64,000 bases of DNA from Paracoccaceae bacterium (GTDB taxonomy: Bacteria > Pseudomonadota > Alphaproteobacteria > Rhodobacterales > Rhodobacteraceae). Below are positions 1 to 8,479 of this stretch, in pieces. The position numbers and the translations under genes were made by a program. The first letter of the stretch is position 1; every line of letters begins with the position of its first letter. The notes under the pieces were generated by a model. It was not told the origin of the DNA. It saw only the letters and a list, made by a program, of their open reading frames with translations, and searched no databases. The stretch covers positions 499,781 through 563,780 of the forward strand of contig JAAFAB010000003.1 of the NCBI GenBank assembly GCA_018222585.1. The letters run 5' to 3'.

Positions 1-282
1 CCGTGCCCCGACGGGGCCCATGCCGATGGCCTGGAACAGCGTGGCGACCCCGGCGAAGAGCATCGCCATCTGGATCATGTAGGTCATGTCCGGGAAGCCG
101 AGCGCCCCCTGGTCGGATCCGAAGCCGAAGCCCGCCGCCCCGGCGATGATGATCGAGGGGGTGACGTTCGAGGCGAACATCGCCAGCACGTGCTGGATCC
201 CCAGAGGCACCGCATTGGCGAGCGGCGGCATGTAGTTCGGGTCCCGCAGCTGTTCTGCGGTGCCCAGAGATGTGTCGGTCAT
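1..282 (-). CDS. NCS2 family uracil/xanthine permease, N-terminal part
   Basis: Reading the minus strand from ATG at 282 gives an uninterrupted frame to the window edge: 94 codons, with the 3' end missing. The opening has the NCS2 (nucleobase-cation symporter 2) look: a short polar leader, then PLGIQHVLAMFASNVTPSII and a glycine/alanine-rich helix, followed by a second hydrophobic stretch (MIQMAMLFAGVATLFQAIG). The family imports uracil, xanthine or urate across the inner membrane. It lies just downstream of three urate-degradation genes on the same strand, so xanthine or urate is the likely substrate (inference). The family call is firm; substrate is not decidable from the N-terminus. Confidence 0.85.
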   Translation of the reverse strand, partial: MTDTSLGTAEQLRDPNYMPPLANAVPLGIQHVLAMFASNVTPSIIIAGAAGFGFGSDQGALGFPDMTYMIQMAMLFAGVATLFQAIGMGPVGAR

Positions 283-330
283 TGTACCGTCCCCTGTCGT
301 TTCCTGGAAAACTGTCAATTGCTGGAAAAG

Positions 331-348
331 GCCCCTCTTGGCGGGGGC
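331..348 (-). terminator. Possible weak terminator after allA
   Basis: Read on the minus strand, a 5-bp GC stem (GCCCC/GGGGC) with an 8-nt loop is followed by TTTT at 329-326, between the allA stop and the permease start. Weak: the stem is short, and read-through into the permease is plausible. Confidence 0.35.
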
Positions 349-354
349 TCGTTT

Positions 355-849
355 TCAGATGATGACAGTAAATTGACGATCCAGGAAATGTTCTTCGAGG
401 TTCGGCGTGTCGCCGATACGGTCGATGACGGCGAAAAGGCCCGGCTCTGCCAGCGGGGTAAGCACGCCGTGCCAGGTGCCGCGGTGGAAATTCACCCCCT
501 GGCCGGGCTGCGGCAGGAAGGCCAGGGGCGCGCCGGGCACGCCGCCTGCGTCCGGCGCCACGATCACCAGCCAGGCGGCTTCGGACATCGGGATGAAGGC
601 CTGAGAGCCCTCGGGATGCCGCTCCAGCAGGTCGCAGACATAGGGCAGGGCGCGCGGCTGCGCGTTGAACAGGGAAATCCCGGCGCGCCCGCCGGGACCG
701 AAATCAAGCTGCGCGCGGTCGTGGAAACGCTCGCACATGCCGGCGTTGATCAGCTTGTCGTAATCGCCGCGCAGCTCCAGCACGTCGCCGAAGGGGGCGA
801 AGGCCCCGGCGGTCAGGGGAACCGCGCGGATCGTCGGCCCGTCGTTCAC
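355..849 (-). CDS. allA: Ureidoglycolate lyase
   Basis: A 164-residue protein matching the AllA/DAL3 family in length and in motifs such as FGDVLE, RGTWHGVLTPL and FAVIDR. It releases urea from ureidoglycolate to give glyoxylate, the last step of allantoin breakdown. I chose the GTG at 849 because it overlaps the upstream stop as GTGA (translational coupling) and gives the family length; the open frame extends further upstream but would add 34 residues inside the preceding gene. It is third in an operon after puuE-uraD and the ureidoglycine aminohydrolase. Confidence 0.9.
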   Translation of the reverse strand: MNDGPTIRAVPLTAGAFAPFGDVLELRGDYDKLINAGMCERFHDRAQLDFGPGGRAGISLFNAQPRALPYVCDLLERHPEGSQAFIPMSEAAWLVIVAPDAGGVPGAPLAFLPQPGQGVNFHRGTWHGVLTPLAEPGLFAVIDRIGDTPNLEEHFLDRQFTVII

Positions 850-1664
850 AGGGTCAGCTCCGGCAGGCGGTTCACGTCCTTGTAGAGCAGGTAGCGGAAG
901 GGCTCGTCGCCGATCTGCTCGCAGGCCTGCGGACAGAAGGCGCGCAGCCACATGAAGTCGCCCGGCCCCACGTCGACCCAGTCGGTGTTCAACAGGTAGC
1001 GGGCGCGGCCCTGAAGGACGTAGAGGCCGTGCTCCATGATATGGGTCTCGGCGAAGGGGATGCGGCCGCCGGGCAGGAAGGTGACGATGTTGACATGCAT
1101 GTCATGGCGCAGGTCGTCCGGTTCGACGAAACGGGTGGTGGCCCATTTGTCGGTATTGGACATGACGCGCGGCGCTTCCGCATCGTCGTGGTTCACGAAG
1201 CTCTCCGGTGCGGCGACGCCCTCGGCGGGCTGATAGCGCTTGCGGACCCAGTGGAAGCTGGTCGTGGCCTCGGTGCCATTGGCCAGCTGCCAGTCGGCGC
1301 CGGGGGCAAGGAAGGCATAGCCGCCGGCGGTCAGGTGATGGTCCTGCCCGTCCAGCGTCAGGGTCAGCGTGCCGTCGGTGACAAAGATCACCCCCTCGGC
1401 GCCCGGGTCGGTCTCGGGGCGGACGGTGCCGCCGCCGGGGGCCAGTTCGACGATCATCTGGCAGAAGGTCTCGGCGAAGCCCGACAGCGGGCGGGCCAGG
1501 ATCCAGGCGCGGGCGCCGGTCCAGCCGGGCAGGGCCGAGGTGACGATATCGGTCATGCAGGCGGCGGGGATCACCGCATAGGCGGTGGTGAAGCGCGCCG
1601 GGTCGTAATGCTTTTCATGCTGGGCGGGCAACCCGCCGCGCGGAGTGTAGTAGCTGCGTGTCAC
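846..1664 (-). CDS. allE: (S)-ureidoglycine aminohydrolase (bicupin)
   Basis: A 272-residue double-cupin protein. It converts (S)-ureidoglycine to (S)-ureidoglycolate plus ammonia, feeding AllA encoded directly downstream. The C-terminal cupin shows Glu206, His208, His212 (ETHIMEH) and Gln246, the same spacing as the Mn ligands of the plant enzyme (Glu-X-His-X3-His, then Gln about 34 residues later). The N-terminal cupin lacks a comparable set, as is usual for the family. It overlaps puuE by ATGA at 1661-1664 and allA by GTGA. Older annotations call this family bifunctional allantoicase, but I see no support for that activity. Confidence 0.9.
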   Translation of the reverse strand: MTRSYYTPRGGLPAQHEKHYDPARFTTAYAVIPAACMTDIVTSALPGWTGARAWILARPLSGFAETFCQMIVELAPGGGTVRPETDPGAEGVIFVTDGTLTLTLDGQDHHLTAGGYAFLAPGADWQLANGTEATTSFHWVRKRYQPAEGVAAPESFVNHDDAEAPRVMSNTDKWATTRFVEPDDLRHDMHVNIVTFLPGGRIPFAETHIMEHGLYVLQGRARYLLNTDWVDVGPGDFMWLRAFCPQACEQIGDEPFRYLLYKDVNRLPELTL

Positions 1665-3070
1665 GCAAGAAGATCCTTCACACGGTGGTAGGCGATCCGC
1701 TCGACCTGGCGGCAGGCTTCGGCCAGCTCGGTCTCGCGGTCATGGGCCAGGCGGTCTTTCATCGCCGCCATGATCGAGGCCTTGGTATGATCCTTCACGC
1801 AGACGATGAAGGGGAAGCCGAAGGTTTCCGTGTACCGCGTGTTGCCCTCTTCGAAGAAGGCGCGTTCCTCGTCGGTCAGGGCGTCCAGCCCGGCGCTGGC
1901 CTGTTCGGCGGTGCTTTCGGCGGTCAGGCGCCTGGCGGCGGCCAGCTTGCCGGCGAGGTCGGGGTGGGCCTGCAGCACGCCCAGCCGTTCCTCGGGCGAG
2001 GCGCGGCGGAAGGCGCGCGCCAGGGCGTTCCACAGCCCGATCGGGCGGTCATGGGCCGGTCCCAGCTCCAGCTGCCAGGTGCGTTCGGCGACCCAGGGGG
2101 AGTGTTCATAGACACTGCCGTAGGCCGCGACGAAATCCGCCTGCGACATGGTCGAGGGGCGCGGGCCGGGGGCGACGTAGGGGTGATGTTCGACCCAGTG
2201 GTCATAGATGTCGCAGCGCCGCGCCACCCAGACGTCGGGATATTCGGCGATCTGTTCCAGGAACTGCTTCAGCGCCTGGAAACGCCCGGGGCGGCCCATC
2301 AGGCGACAATGCAGCCCGATGGAAATCAGGATCGGCCGCCCGGCCTCGCCCTCTTCATAGGCGGTCGAGAAGGCATCGCCGACGATGTCGAAGAAGTCGT
2401 TCGGCGCGCCGAAGCCCGCAGGCACGGCAAAGCGCATGTCGTTGGTGTCCATGGTGTAGGGAATCACCAGGGTGCGGCCGTTCTCGTGCCAGTAGGGCAG
2501 GTCGTCGTCGATGGTGTCGGCGACCCAGTCCATGCCCAGCTCGGCGGCCAGCCGGACCGTATTCATCGAGCAGCGCCCGGTGTACCAGCCGCGCGGCTTC
2601 GCGCCCGTCACCTCTTCGTGCAGCGCGATGGCCTCTTCCATCACCGCGCGCTCTTCGGCCTCGGGCATGTCCTTGTGTTCGACCCACTTCTTCCCGTGCG
2701 AGGCGATTTCCCAGCCGGCTTCCTGCATCGCCCAGACCTGTTCCGGGCCGCGCGCCAGGGCGTCCGTCACCCCGTAGACGGTCAGCGGCATGTTCATCTG
2801 GGTGAACAGCCGGTGCAGCCGCCAGAAGCCGGCGCGGGCGCCGTATTCATAGCAGCTTTCCATGTTCCAGTGCCGCTTGCCCTCCCAGGGGGTGGCGCCG
2901 ATGATCTCGCTCAGGAAGGCTTCCGACGCCGCGTCGCCATGCAGGATGTTGTTCTCGCCGCCCTCTTCGTAGTTCAGCACGAAGGAGATCGCCACGCGCG
3001 CACCGCCCGGCCATTTGGGGTCCGGCGGGGTGGGGCCGTAGCCGATCATGTTGCGCGGGTAGCGGTTCAT
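1661..3070 (-). CDS. puuE: Allantoinase PuuE fused to OHCU decarboxylase
   Basis: A 469-residue two-domain protein. Residues ~1-300 form a polysaccharide-deacetylase-like allantoinase (PuuE type, metal-independent family) with the NYEEGGENN motif at 33-41. Residues ~310-469 form a 2-oxo-4-hydroxy-4-carboxy-5-ureidoimidazoline (OHCU) decarboxylase, recognised by YEHSPWVAE (321-329), HPDLAGK (369-375), an SxxEQ segment near 386-390 and [10 protein letters not shown] (417-426). The fusion covers two steps that directly follow HIU hydrolase: OHCU to allantoin and allantoin to allantoate. It heads the minus-strand urate operon and is divergent from uraH. Confidence 0.93.
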   Translation of the reverse strand: MNRYPRNMIGYGPTPPDPKWPGGARVAISFVLNYEEGGENNILHGDAASEAFLSEIIGATPWEGKRHWNMESCYEYGARAGFWRLHRLFTQMNMPLTVYGVTDALARGPEQVWAMQEAGWEIASHGKKWVEHKDMPEAEERAVMEEAIALHEEVTGAKPRGWYTGRCSMNTVRLAAELGMDWVADTIDDDLPYWHENGRTLVIPYTMDTNDMRFAVPAGFGAPNDFFDIVGDAFSTAYEEGEAGRPILISIGLHCRLMGRPGRFQALKQFLEQIAEYPDVWVARRCDIYDHWVEHHPYVAPGPRPSTMSQADFVAAYGSVYEHSPWVAERTWQLELGPAHDRPIGLWNALARAFRRASPEERLGVLQAHPDLAGKLAAARRLTAESTAEQASAGLDALTDEERAFFEEGNTRYTETFGFPFIVCVKDHTKASIMAAMKDRLAHDRETELAEACRQVERIAYHRVKDLLA

Positions 3071-3182
3071 GTGGTTCTCTCCGTCTGCATCTGGGTCGTA
3101 CTATCTGGGCCGCAATGGGGGCCGCCGCATCATGGGTGGCGCGGGTCCGGGGCTCAAGGGGATTTTGGGGAAAGGGGCTGGA
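3071..3182. promoter_or_regulatory. Divergent control region, puuE operon / uraH
   Basis: 112 bp separate the start codons of puuE (minus) and uraH (plus). Both products act in consecutive urate-degradation steps, so a shared promoter/operator is expected (inference). I could not pick out a convincing -35/-10 pair or operator. Confidence 0.4.
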
Positions 3183-3542
3183 ATGGCCGAAGGCTATCTG
3201 ACGACGCATGTTCTGGATACGGCGAAGGGTCTTCCGGCCGCCGGGCTGGAGATCGTGCTGTACCGCCTGGAGGGCGACGTGCGCGACGAGCTGGCCCGGT
3301 TGGCCACCAACAGCGACGGGCGCACGGATGCGCCGATCCTGCCGAAGGAGCATTTCCTGCCCGGCGAGTACGAGCTGGAGTTTCACGCCGGCGCCTACCT
3401 GGATGCCAGCGGCGTGCCGCCCGAGGCGCCGCGCTTCCTCGACGTGATCCCGATCCGCTTCGGCATCTCGGACGATGCGGCGCATTACCATGTGCCGCTG
3501 TTGCTGTCGCCCTTCGGCTATTCGACCTACCGGGGCAGCTGA
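3183..3542 (+). CDS. uraH: 5-hydroxyisourate hydrolase (transthyretin-like)
   Basis: A 119-residue protein of exactly the family size. It hydrolyses 5-hydroxyisourate to OHCU. Active-site residues are visible: His9 in TTHVLD, Arg47, His103 in YHVPLLLSP, and the diagnostic C-terminal tetrapeptide YRGS (116-119). The ATG at 3183, behind AAAGGGG, gives the canonical N-terminus; an upstream in-frame ATG at 3069 lies in the divergent promoter region and is unlikely. The enzyme before it, urate oxidase, is not in the window. Confidence 0.95.
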   Translation: MAEGYLTTHVLDTAKGLPAAGLEIVLYRLEGDVRDELARLATNSDGRTDAPILPKEHFLPGEYELEFHAGAYLDASGVPPEAPRFLDVIPIRFGISDDAAHYHVPLLLSPFGYSTYRGS

Positions 3543-3607
3543 GGTCTGTCGCGGGCGGGTCTGCTGTGCAGCAGGGACGCCACGGGGCCGCTGTGCACCC
3601 GGTGATG

Positions 3608-3883
3608 TCAGATCATCGCGACGGGGCGGGCCATGGTGCGCAATCCGGCGAGCTCGGGACGATGGCGCGCGGCGATCCAGCGCGGATCCTGCCGATAGCG
3701 GTCGAACACCTCTTCCGAGGGGAAGGCGTAGAGCTGCGTTTCGCCGCTGCCGTCCACGTGGCGCAGGCAGAATAGCCGCTCTGCGCCATATTCGGCCAGC
3801 AGGGGCAGGGCGCAATCTTCCAGCGCCTCGACCGCGCGGAAATGGGTCTCGCCCGGATCAACGGTGAGCAGAACGTGGTACAT
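3608..3883 (-). CDS. Small conserved-type protein, dimeric alpha/beta-barrel-like
   Basis: 91 residues, no signal peptide or membrane segment. The pattern (short N-terminal strand MYHVLLTVDP, a helix with EALEDCALPLLAEY, a strand RLFCLRHV, then PSEEVFDRYRQDPRW) resembles small DUF1330/NIPSNAP-like stress-responsive dimeric alpha/beta-barrel proteins, but I cannot assign a family firmly. It is convergent with uraH and separated from it by 65 bp. Function unknown. Confidence 0.65.
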   Translation of the reverse strand: MYHVLLTVDPGETHFRAVEALEDCALPLLAEYGAERLFCLRHVDGSGETQLYAFPSEEVFDRYRQDPRWIAARHRPELAGLRTMARPVAMI

Positions 3884-3930
3884 GCCGGGCAGCCTAGCGG
3901 GCTTTCCTCTCCAAACCGTTCATTGCAAAG

Positions 3931-3960
3931 AAAAAGGCCGCCCCGGGGGAGCGGCCTTTC
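3931..3960 (-). terminator. Strong terminator after the OmpA lipoprotein gene
   Basis: An AAAGGCCGC...GCGGCCTTT stem with a short C/G-rich loop; on the minus strand it is followed by TTTTTCTTT, a classical Rho-independent structure 20 bp past the stop at 3980. The A-tract on the other side makes it potentially bidirectional. Confidence 0.85.
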
Positions 3961-3979
3961 GATGCGGTGCGCGCGGTGA

Positions 3980-4627
3980 TCAGACGCGCGGCAGGATGAC
4001 GATTTCCACCCGGCGGTTCTGCGCGCGGCCTTCCGGCGTCAGGTTCGAGGCGCGCGGCTGGTCCTCGCCCCGGCCGATGGCCTGGACGCGGCCCGCGGAG
4101 ACGCCGTAACCGATCAGGGTCGAGGCCACGGTGGCGGCGCGGCGCTGCGACAGGTCCTGGTTGTAGGCGGCGGCGCCGGTGTTGTCGGTATGGCCCAGCA
4201 CCTGCACGGTGGTCTGCGGGTAGTCGTTCAGCGAGGCCGCCACGGCGCGCAGGTCCGAGGTCAGATCCGGGCGCAGGCTGGCGCTGTCGGTCTGGAACAG
4301 GATGTCCTGCGGCATGGTGACGATCAGCCGGTCGCCGGTGTTGACGATCTCGACCCGGCCGCCCAGGTCCTGACGCAGCTGCGCCTCCTGGCGGTCGAGG
4401 TAGTTGCCGTAGGCCCCGCCGGCGAGGCCGCCAAGCGCGGCGCCGACCACGGCGCCCTTGGCCTTGTTGTCGGATACGGCGGCGCCGACCGCGGCGCCGA
4501 ACAGGGCGCCGACACCGGCTCCTTCCCGGGTATTCTGTTGCCCGTCGTTCGGGTTCTCACAGGCGGTGAGCAGGATCAGCGAGGCGCCGCTGAGTGCCAG
4601 AATGGATTTTTTCATCAAGGTCGTCAT
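3980..4627 (-). CDS. OmpA-family outer-membrane lipoprotein with glycine-zipper segment
   Basis: 215 residues. An N-terminal lipoprotein signal ends in LLTAC (lipobox). Next comes an alanine/glycine zipper (GVGALFGAAVGAAV...AALGGLAGGAYG) like YiaD-type proteins, then a C-terminal OmpA peptidoglycan-binding domain with the signature LGHTDNTGAAAYNQDLSQRRA and the closing NRRVEIVI. Probably anchored in the outer membrane and tied to peptidoglycan. The ATG at 4627 is preferred over 4615 because GGAGG lies 10 nt upstream. Monocistronic, ending in a strong terminator. Confidence 0.92.
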   Translation of the reverse strand: MTTLMKKSILALSGASLILLTACENPNDGQQNTREGAGVGALFGAAVGAAVSDNKAKGAVVGAALGGLAGGAYGNYLDRQEAQLRQDLGGRVEIVNTGDRLIVTMPQDILFQTDSASLRPDLTSDLRAVAASLNDYPQTTVQVLGHTDNTGAAAYNQDLSQRRAATVASTLIGYGVSAGRVQAIGRGEDQPRASNLTPEGRAQNRRVEIVILPRV

Positions 4628-4773
4628 TCTCTCTCGTCCTCCGAAGGGCCCGTCGCGGGGCTTCTCAGGCTTCGGGATACAGCAGATTCCCGCACCGCCC
4701 AATGCACAACGCTGCAAGCGGCGGCGGGTTTCCGCCTTGGAGCGACTTTTTTCCGTCGCAGCGTGGCGGGCGG

Positions 4774-5613
4774 TCAGGCCGCGGCCTCTGCGCGGGCGGA
4801 CTCCCGCGCCAGCATGGCCCGTTTCACCGGCAGGCCCCAGTGGTAGCCGCCAAGTGCCCCGTCCTTGCGCAGCACACGGTGGCAGGGGATCAGCAGCGAC
4901 AGGGGGTTGCGTCCGACGGCACTGCCGACGGCGCGGCTGGCGCCGGGATGGCCGACGACGCGGGCCAGGGCGGAATAGCTGGTGACCTCGCCCTCGGGAA
5001 TTTCCAGCAGGGCTTCCCAGACCTTGATCTGGAACGGGCCGCCCATGACATGCGCGGAGGTGCGCCGGCCGGCAAAGGCCGCCTCGGCCAGCGGCAGGAT
5101 CCGCGCGGGCGACTCGTGGTAGCTGGCGGCGGGCCAGCGGGCGCACAGGTCCGCCAAGGCGGCCTCGGTGCCGGTCTCGGCGGTGAAGGCGATGCCACAG
5201 ATCCCGTGCTCGGTCGCCATGACCAGCGCCGGACCGTAGGGAGAGGGACAGAGCGCCCAGTCGATGCCCAGGCCCTCCCCGCCACGGGCCAGGTCGCCGG
5301 GGCGCATGGCGTCCCATCGCAGCACCAGGTCGTGCAGGCGGCCGGGCCCCGACAGGCCGCTGGCGGCGGCGGTTTCCAGCAGGGTCTCCTGCGCGCGCAG
5401 CATCTGTCGTGCGCGACCGAGACCGAGGTACTGCTGGTAGCGTTTCGGCGAGATCCCCGCCCAGGCGGAAAACACCCGCTGGAAATGCGCCGCGCTCATC
5501 CCGATCCGCCCCGCCAGGGCCTCCAGAGGCAGAGGGGTCTCGGCGGCGTCGATCTCCTCGATGGCGCGGCGGATGATCTGGTAGTGATAGCGGTCTTCGG
5601 GGGCGGTCGGCAT
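4774..5613 (-). CDS. AraC-type HTH fused to methylated-DNA-protein cysteine methyltransferase (Ada-like)
   Basis: 279 residues. Residues ~10-105 form an AraC-type helix-turn-helix region (LEALAGRIGMSAAHFQRVFSAWAGISPKRY). Residues ~115-279 form an O6-alkylguanine-DNA alkyltransferase with IPCHRVLRKDGALGGYHWG; the acceptor is Cys244 in PCHR. The layout matches the C-terminal two-thirds of Ada and lacks the N-terminal zinc/Cys methylphosphotriester sensor. It repairs O6-methylguanine and may act as a transcription factor. Start 5613 is supported by AGGAGA just upstream. Confidence 0.92.
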   Translation of the reverse strand: MPTAPEDRYHYQIIRRAIEEIDAAETPLPLEALAGRIGMSAAHFQRVFSAWAGISPKRYQQYLGLGRARQMLRAQETLLETAAASGLSGPGRLHDLVLRWDAMRPGDLARGGEGLGIDWALCPSPYGPALVMATEHGICGIAFTAETGTEAALADLCARWPAASYHESPARILPLAEAAFAGRRTSAHVMGGPFQIKVWEALLEIPEGEVTSYSALARVVGHPGASRAVGSAVGRNPLSLLIPCHRVLRKDGALGGYHWGLPVKRAMLARESARAEAAA

Positions 5614-5951
5614 GGGTCTCTCCTGTCCTGCGCCGAAGTTAAGAGAGACCCGCGCGCGAGACGACCCGGAACCTGCGCAAATCGACGCCCAGCCGTCATG
5701 TCCGGCCCGGAAACCTGCGCTGCAAGCGCCATGCCAAAGGCGGCGCCGCCCTCTATCATGCGGGGTCTCGCGCCCGGGCCGGCGTTCAGCCGTATGACGC
5801 GAATCCCTCAACCCCCGAAACAGGCCCGCGCGCAGAGGGCATCCCGCAAGGACCGCCGCGCGTCATCCGGGCGCGCGCCCCTGTCATCACCAGGCTGACA
5901 ATACTCCCGCCGGAGGCCTCCCCGCCGCGCGACAGGCGCATCGCGTCCCGG
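5614..5951. other. Gene-free interval with one dispersed repeat
   Basis: 338 bp between the Ada-like gene (upstream side of its start) and the end of the Hint gene. It contains one reverse-oriented copy of the dispersed repeat (5884-5918). I find no open frame with a credible ribosome site. Confidence 0.6.
5884..5918 (-). repeat. Dispersed intergenic repeat, copy A (single core)
   Basis: Reverse-oriented core starting CATCACCAGGCTGA and running to ACTCCCGCCGGAGG. It differs from other copies by one base in the central AT block (GACAATACT instead of GAAAATACT). No flanking hairpin pair is evident. Confidence 0.8.
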
Positions 5952-6602
5952 TCAGGCGGCCAGCAGATCCAGCAGTGACAGTTCCGGCGGGCATTCCTGG
6001 CGCACCAGCAACGCCTCCTCGCGGGTCAGGCAGTGGCGCGCCGCCTTGGCGTCCGAATCGAACAGGGCCGTGGCGCGGCGCACGGCGGGCGGCAGTTCCA
6101 GCCGTTCGGCCATGGCGGTGCCCGTCGTCTCGACCCAGAGAGAGCCGGCGGTGATGATCTCGTGCCGCTCCATGATGATCAGGTGATAGGTCAGCCCGCC
6201 CATGGTCGGATCCGGGCGCGAACGGTTGCGGCGCGAGATGTCGGCGAAGCGCGCAAGGGCTTCGTCGGTGCCGAAGTTCAGCGCCACCTCGGGGCGACGG
6301 ATCAGGCCGCGATGGCCGGGGGCGACGCGCAGTTTCTCGGTCAGTTCTCCCTGCGGGCCGCGTTCCCCGCGCAGGAAGGTCAGCGGCTGCGGCAGCGTTC
6401 CTCCGCCCGGCATCTGGCGCAGGCGCGCGATGTGCAGCACCGGCTGCGCACCGTGGTCGCGCGTCACCAGCCGGTCGCCGGGGGCCAGCCATTCGATCGG
6501 CATCTCGCCGTCGAGGGTCAGCACCATGCAGCCGGGGCCAAGACCCGATATGCGCACATCCGCGCCGTCGAGCGACGGTCGGTTCGTCGAAGAATCATTC
6601 AT
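5952..6602 (-). CDS. Hint-domain (Hint_2) protein
   Basis: 216 residues. The region around 20-60 (GPGCMVLTLDGEMPIEWLAPGDRLVTRDHG) is the signature of the Hint_2 (hedgehog/intein-type) domain common in Rhodobacteraceae, with a Cys in the position of the autoprocessing nucleophile. The second block (RVAPGHRGLIRRPEVALNFGTDEALARF) and the hydrophobic YHLIIMERHEIITAGSLWVETT segment complete the fold. No export signal is visible. Such proteins are usually thought to autoprocess, but the substrate is unknown. Start 6602 has GGAGG 7 nt upstream. Divergent from nth. Confidence 0.85.
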   Translation of the reverse strand: MNDSSTNRPSLDGADVRISGLGPGCMVLTLDGEMPIEWLAPGDRLVTRDHGAQPVLHIARLRQMPGGGTLPQPLTFLRGERGPQGELTEKLRVAPGHRGLIRRPEVALNFGTDEALARFADISRRNRSRPDPTMGGLTYHLIIMERHEIITAGSLWVETTGTAMAERLELPPAVRRATALFDSDAKAARHCLTREEALLVRQECPPELSLLDLLAA

Positions 6603-6693
6603 CTGCCTGCCTCCGGGCACACTTTCCTCGGAAGCCCTTTCCGCCCGGTTAAATGCCTTGTTGCCACCGGCCATTCAGGGCAGAAACACCGCC

Positions 6694-7338
6694 ATGGCCC
6701 GCCAGTTGCCCTATCAGACCCTGCGCGAGATCTTCACGCGCTTCCACGAGGCCGAGCCGACGCCGAAGGGCGAGCTCGACCATACCAATGCCTATACGCT
6801 GCTGGTCGCCGTGGCGCTGTCTGCACAGGCGACCGATGTCGGGGTGAACCGGGCGACGAAGGACCTGTTCCCCATAGCCGACACGCCGCAGAAGATGCTG
6901 GATCTCGGCGAAGAGCGCCTGATCGAGCATATCAAGACCATCGGTCTCTATCGCAACAAGGCCAAGAACGTCATGAAGATGGCGAAGATCCTGGTCGAGG
7001 ACTACGGCGGCGAGGTGCCCAATTCCCGCGCCGCGCTGGAGGGGCTGCCCGGCGTCGGGCGCAAGACCGCCAACGTGGTGCTCAACATGTGGTGGCGCTT
7101 TCCGGCGCAGGCCGTCGACACCCATATCTTCCGGCTGGGCAACCGCGCCGGCATCGCGCCCGGCAAGGACGTGGTCGCCGTGGAACGCGCCATCGAGGAC
7201 AACATCCCGGTGGATTTCCAGCTGCACGTTCACCACTGGATGATCCTTCACGGACGCTACGTCTGCACGGCTCGTAAACCCAAATGCGGTACCTGCCTGA
7301 TCCGGGATCTCTGCGAATTCGAGGAAAAAGTTCTATGA
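6694..7338 (+). CDS. nth: Endonuclease III
   Basis: 214-residue bifunctional DNA glycosylase/AP lyase for oxidised pyrimidines. The helix-hairpin-helix is at 115-130 (LEGLPGVGRKTANVVL) with catalytic Lys124; catalytic Asp142 lies in AVDTHIFRLGNR; the [4Fe-4S] cluster uses Cys191, 198, 201 and 207 (C-X6-C-X2-C-X5-C). The ATG at 6694 gives the normal length. The stop overlaps the start of the next gene as ATGA. Confidence 0.97.
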   Translation: MARQLPYQTLREIFTRFHEAEPTPKGELDHTNAYTLLVAVALSAQATDVGVNRATKDLFPIADTPQKMLDLGEERLIEHIKTIGLYRNKAKNVMKMAKILVEDYGGEVPNSRAALEGLPGVGRKTANVVLNMWWRFPAQAVDTHIFRLGNRAGIAPGKDVVAVERAIEDNIPVDFQLHVHHWMILHGRYVCTARKPKCGTCLIRDLCEFEEKVL

Positions 7339-8321
7339 CCCAGTACGACGTGATCGGCATCGGCAATGCCGTGATGGACGTGATCTCCCAATCCGACGAT
7401 GCCTTCCTGACCCGCATGGGGATCGAGAAGGGCATCATGCAGCTGATCGAGCAGGAGCGCGCCGAACTGCTGTACGGCGCGATGGAGAACCGCCGCCAGA
7501 TCCCCGGCGGCTCGGTCGCCAACACGGTGGCGGGGGTCGCCAACATGGGGCTGAAGACCGCTTTCATCGGCAAGGTCCGCGACGACGAGGTCGGCCGCGA
7601 ATACGCCGAGAAGACCCGCGCCGGCGGCACCGACTTTCCCAACGACCCGTTCAGTGGCGATCAGCAGCCCTCGTCGCGCTCGATGATCTTCGTCTCGCCC
7701 GATGGGGAACGCTCGATGAACACCTACCTCGGGATTTCCTCCGAGGTCGGCCCGGAGGACGTGCCGGACGAGGTCTGCAAGAATGCGCGTATCCTGTTCC
7801 TTGAGGGCTACCTTTACGACAAGCCGAAGGGCAAGCAGGCTTTCGAGACCGCTGCCCGCCTGACCCGCGCCGCTGGCGGCATGGCGGGTATCGCCCTGTC
7901 CGATCCCTTCTGCGTCGACCGCCACCGCGCCGACTTCCGCACCCTGGTAAAGGACCTCGACTACGTGATCGGCAACGAGCACGAGTGGAAATCCCTCTAC
8001 GAGACCGAGGACCTGGGCTTTGCCCTGGAAACCGCCGCCGCCGAGTCTGGCCTGGTGGTCTGCACCCGCTCGGGGCACGACGTGGTCATCGTGCGCGGCG
8101 AGGAAGAGGCCATCGTCCCGGTGACCGAGGTCACCCCGGTGGATGCCACCGGCGCGGGCGACCTCTTCGCCGGCGGCTTCCTGTTCGGCCTGGCGAAGGG
8201 CGCGGACCTTGCCACCGCGGGCCGCATGGGCTGCATCGCGGCGGCCGAAGTGATCTCCCACTACGGGGCGCGTCCCGAAACCGACCTGAAGGCGCTGTTC
8301 CGGGCCGAAGGGCTGCTGTGA
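7335..8321 (+). CDS. Adenosine kinase-type PfkB sugar/nucleoside kinase
   Basis: 328 residues of the PfkB (ribokinase) superfamily. The N-terminal GIGNAVMDVI segment and the anion-hole/catalytic motif DATGAGD at ~270-276 are both present; GGSVANTVAG is the substrate-lid region typical of the adenosine kinase branch common in alphaproteobacteria. Likely phosphorylates adenosine to AMP (inference from family). Start at 7335 overlaps the nth stop by 4 nt, so the pair is translationally coupled. Confidence 0.9.
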   Translation: MTQYDVIGIGNAVMDVISQSDDAFLTRMGIEKGIMQLIEQERAELLYGAMENRRQIPGGSVANTVAGVANMGLKTAFIGKVRDDEVGREYAEKTRAGGTDFPNDPFSGDQQPSSRSMIFVSPDGERSMNTYLGISSEVGPEDVPDEVCKNARILFLEGYLYDKPKGKQAFETAARLTRAAGGMAGIALSDPFCVDRHRADFRTLVKDLDYVIGNEHEWKSLYETEDLGFALETAAAESGLVVCTRSGHDVVIVRGEEEAIVPVTEVTPVDATGAGDLFAGGFLFGLAKGADLATAGRMGCIAAAEVISHYGARPETDLKALFRAEGLL

Positions 8322-8479
8322 ACGGCCCCCGGGGCGTCGCCTGATCGGCAGGGCTGCGCGCCCGCCTGCCGCAGGTCGGCGCGCATCGGCGACCCATCAG
8401 CGCGGGGCGGGCGCCGCCCTTGACCCCGCCCCCGCATTCGGCGCACACCTGCGCCTGAACAGCCGGAAAGGAAATGCCC

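Noticed and set aside
846-1664. Allantoicase activity for the bicupin
   Set aside because: Residues match ureidoglycine aminohydrolase metal ligands; allantoicase belongs to a different fold.
1658-3775. 705-codon plus-strand frame over puuE
   Set aside because: Antisense to the well-supported PuuE-UraD fusion and running through uraH in another frame.
4740-4765. GCGAC-TTTTTTCC-GTCGC hairpin as a terminator of the Ada-like gene
   Set aside because: The T-run is in the loop on the plus strand; on the transcribed strand no T-tract follows the stem.
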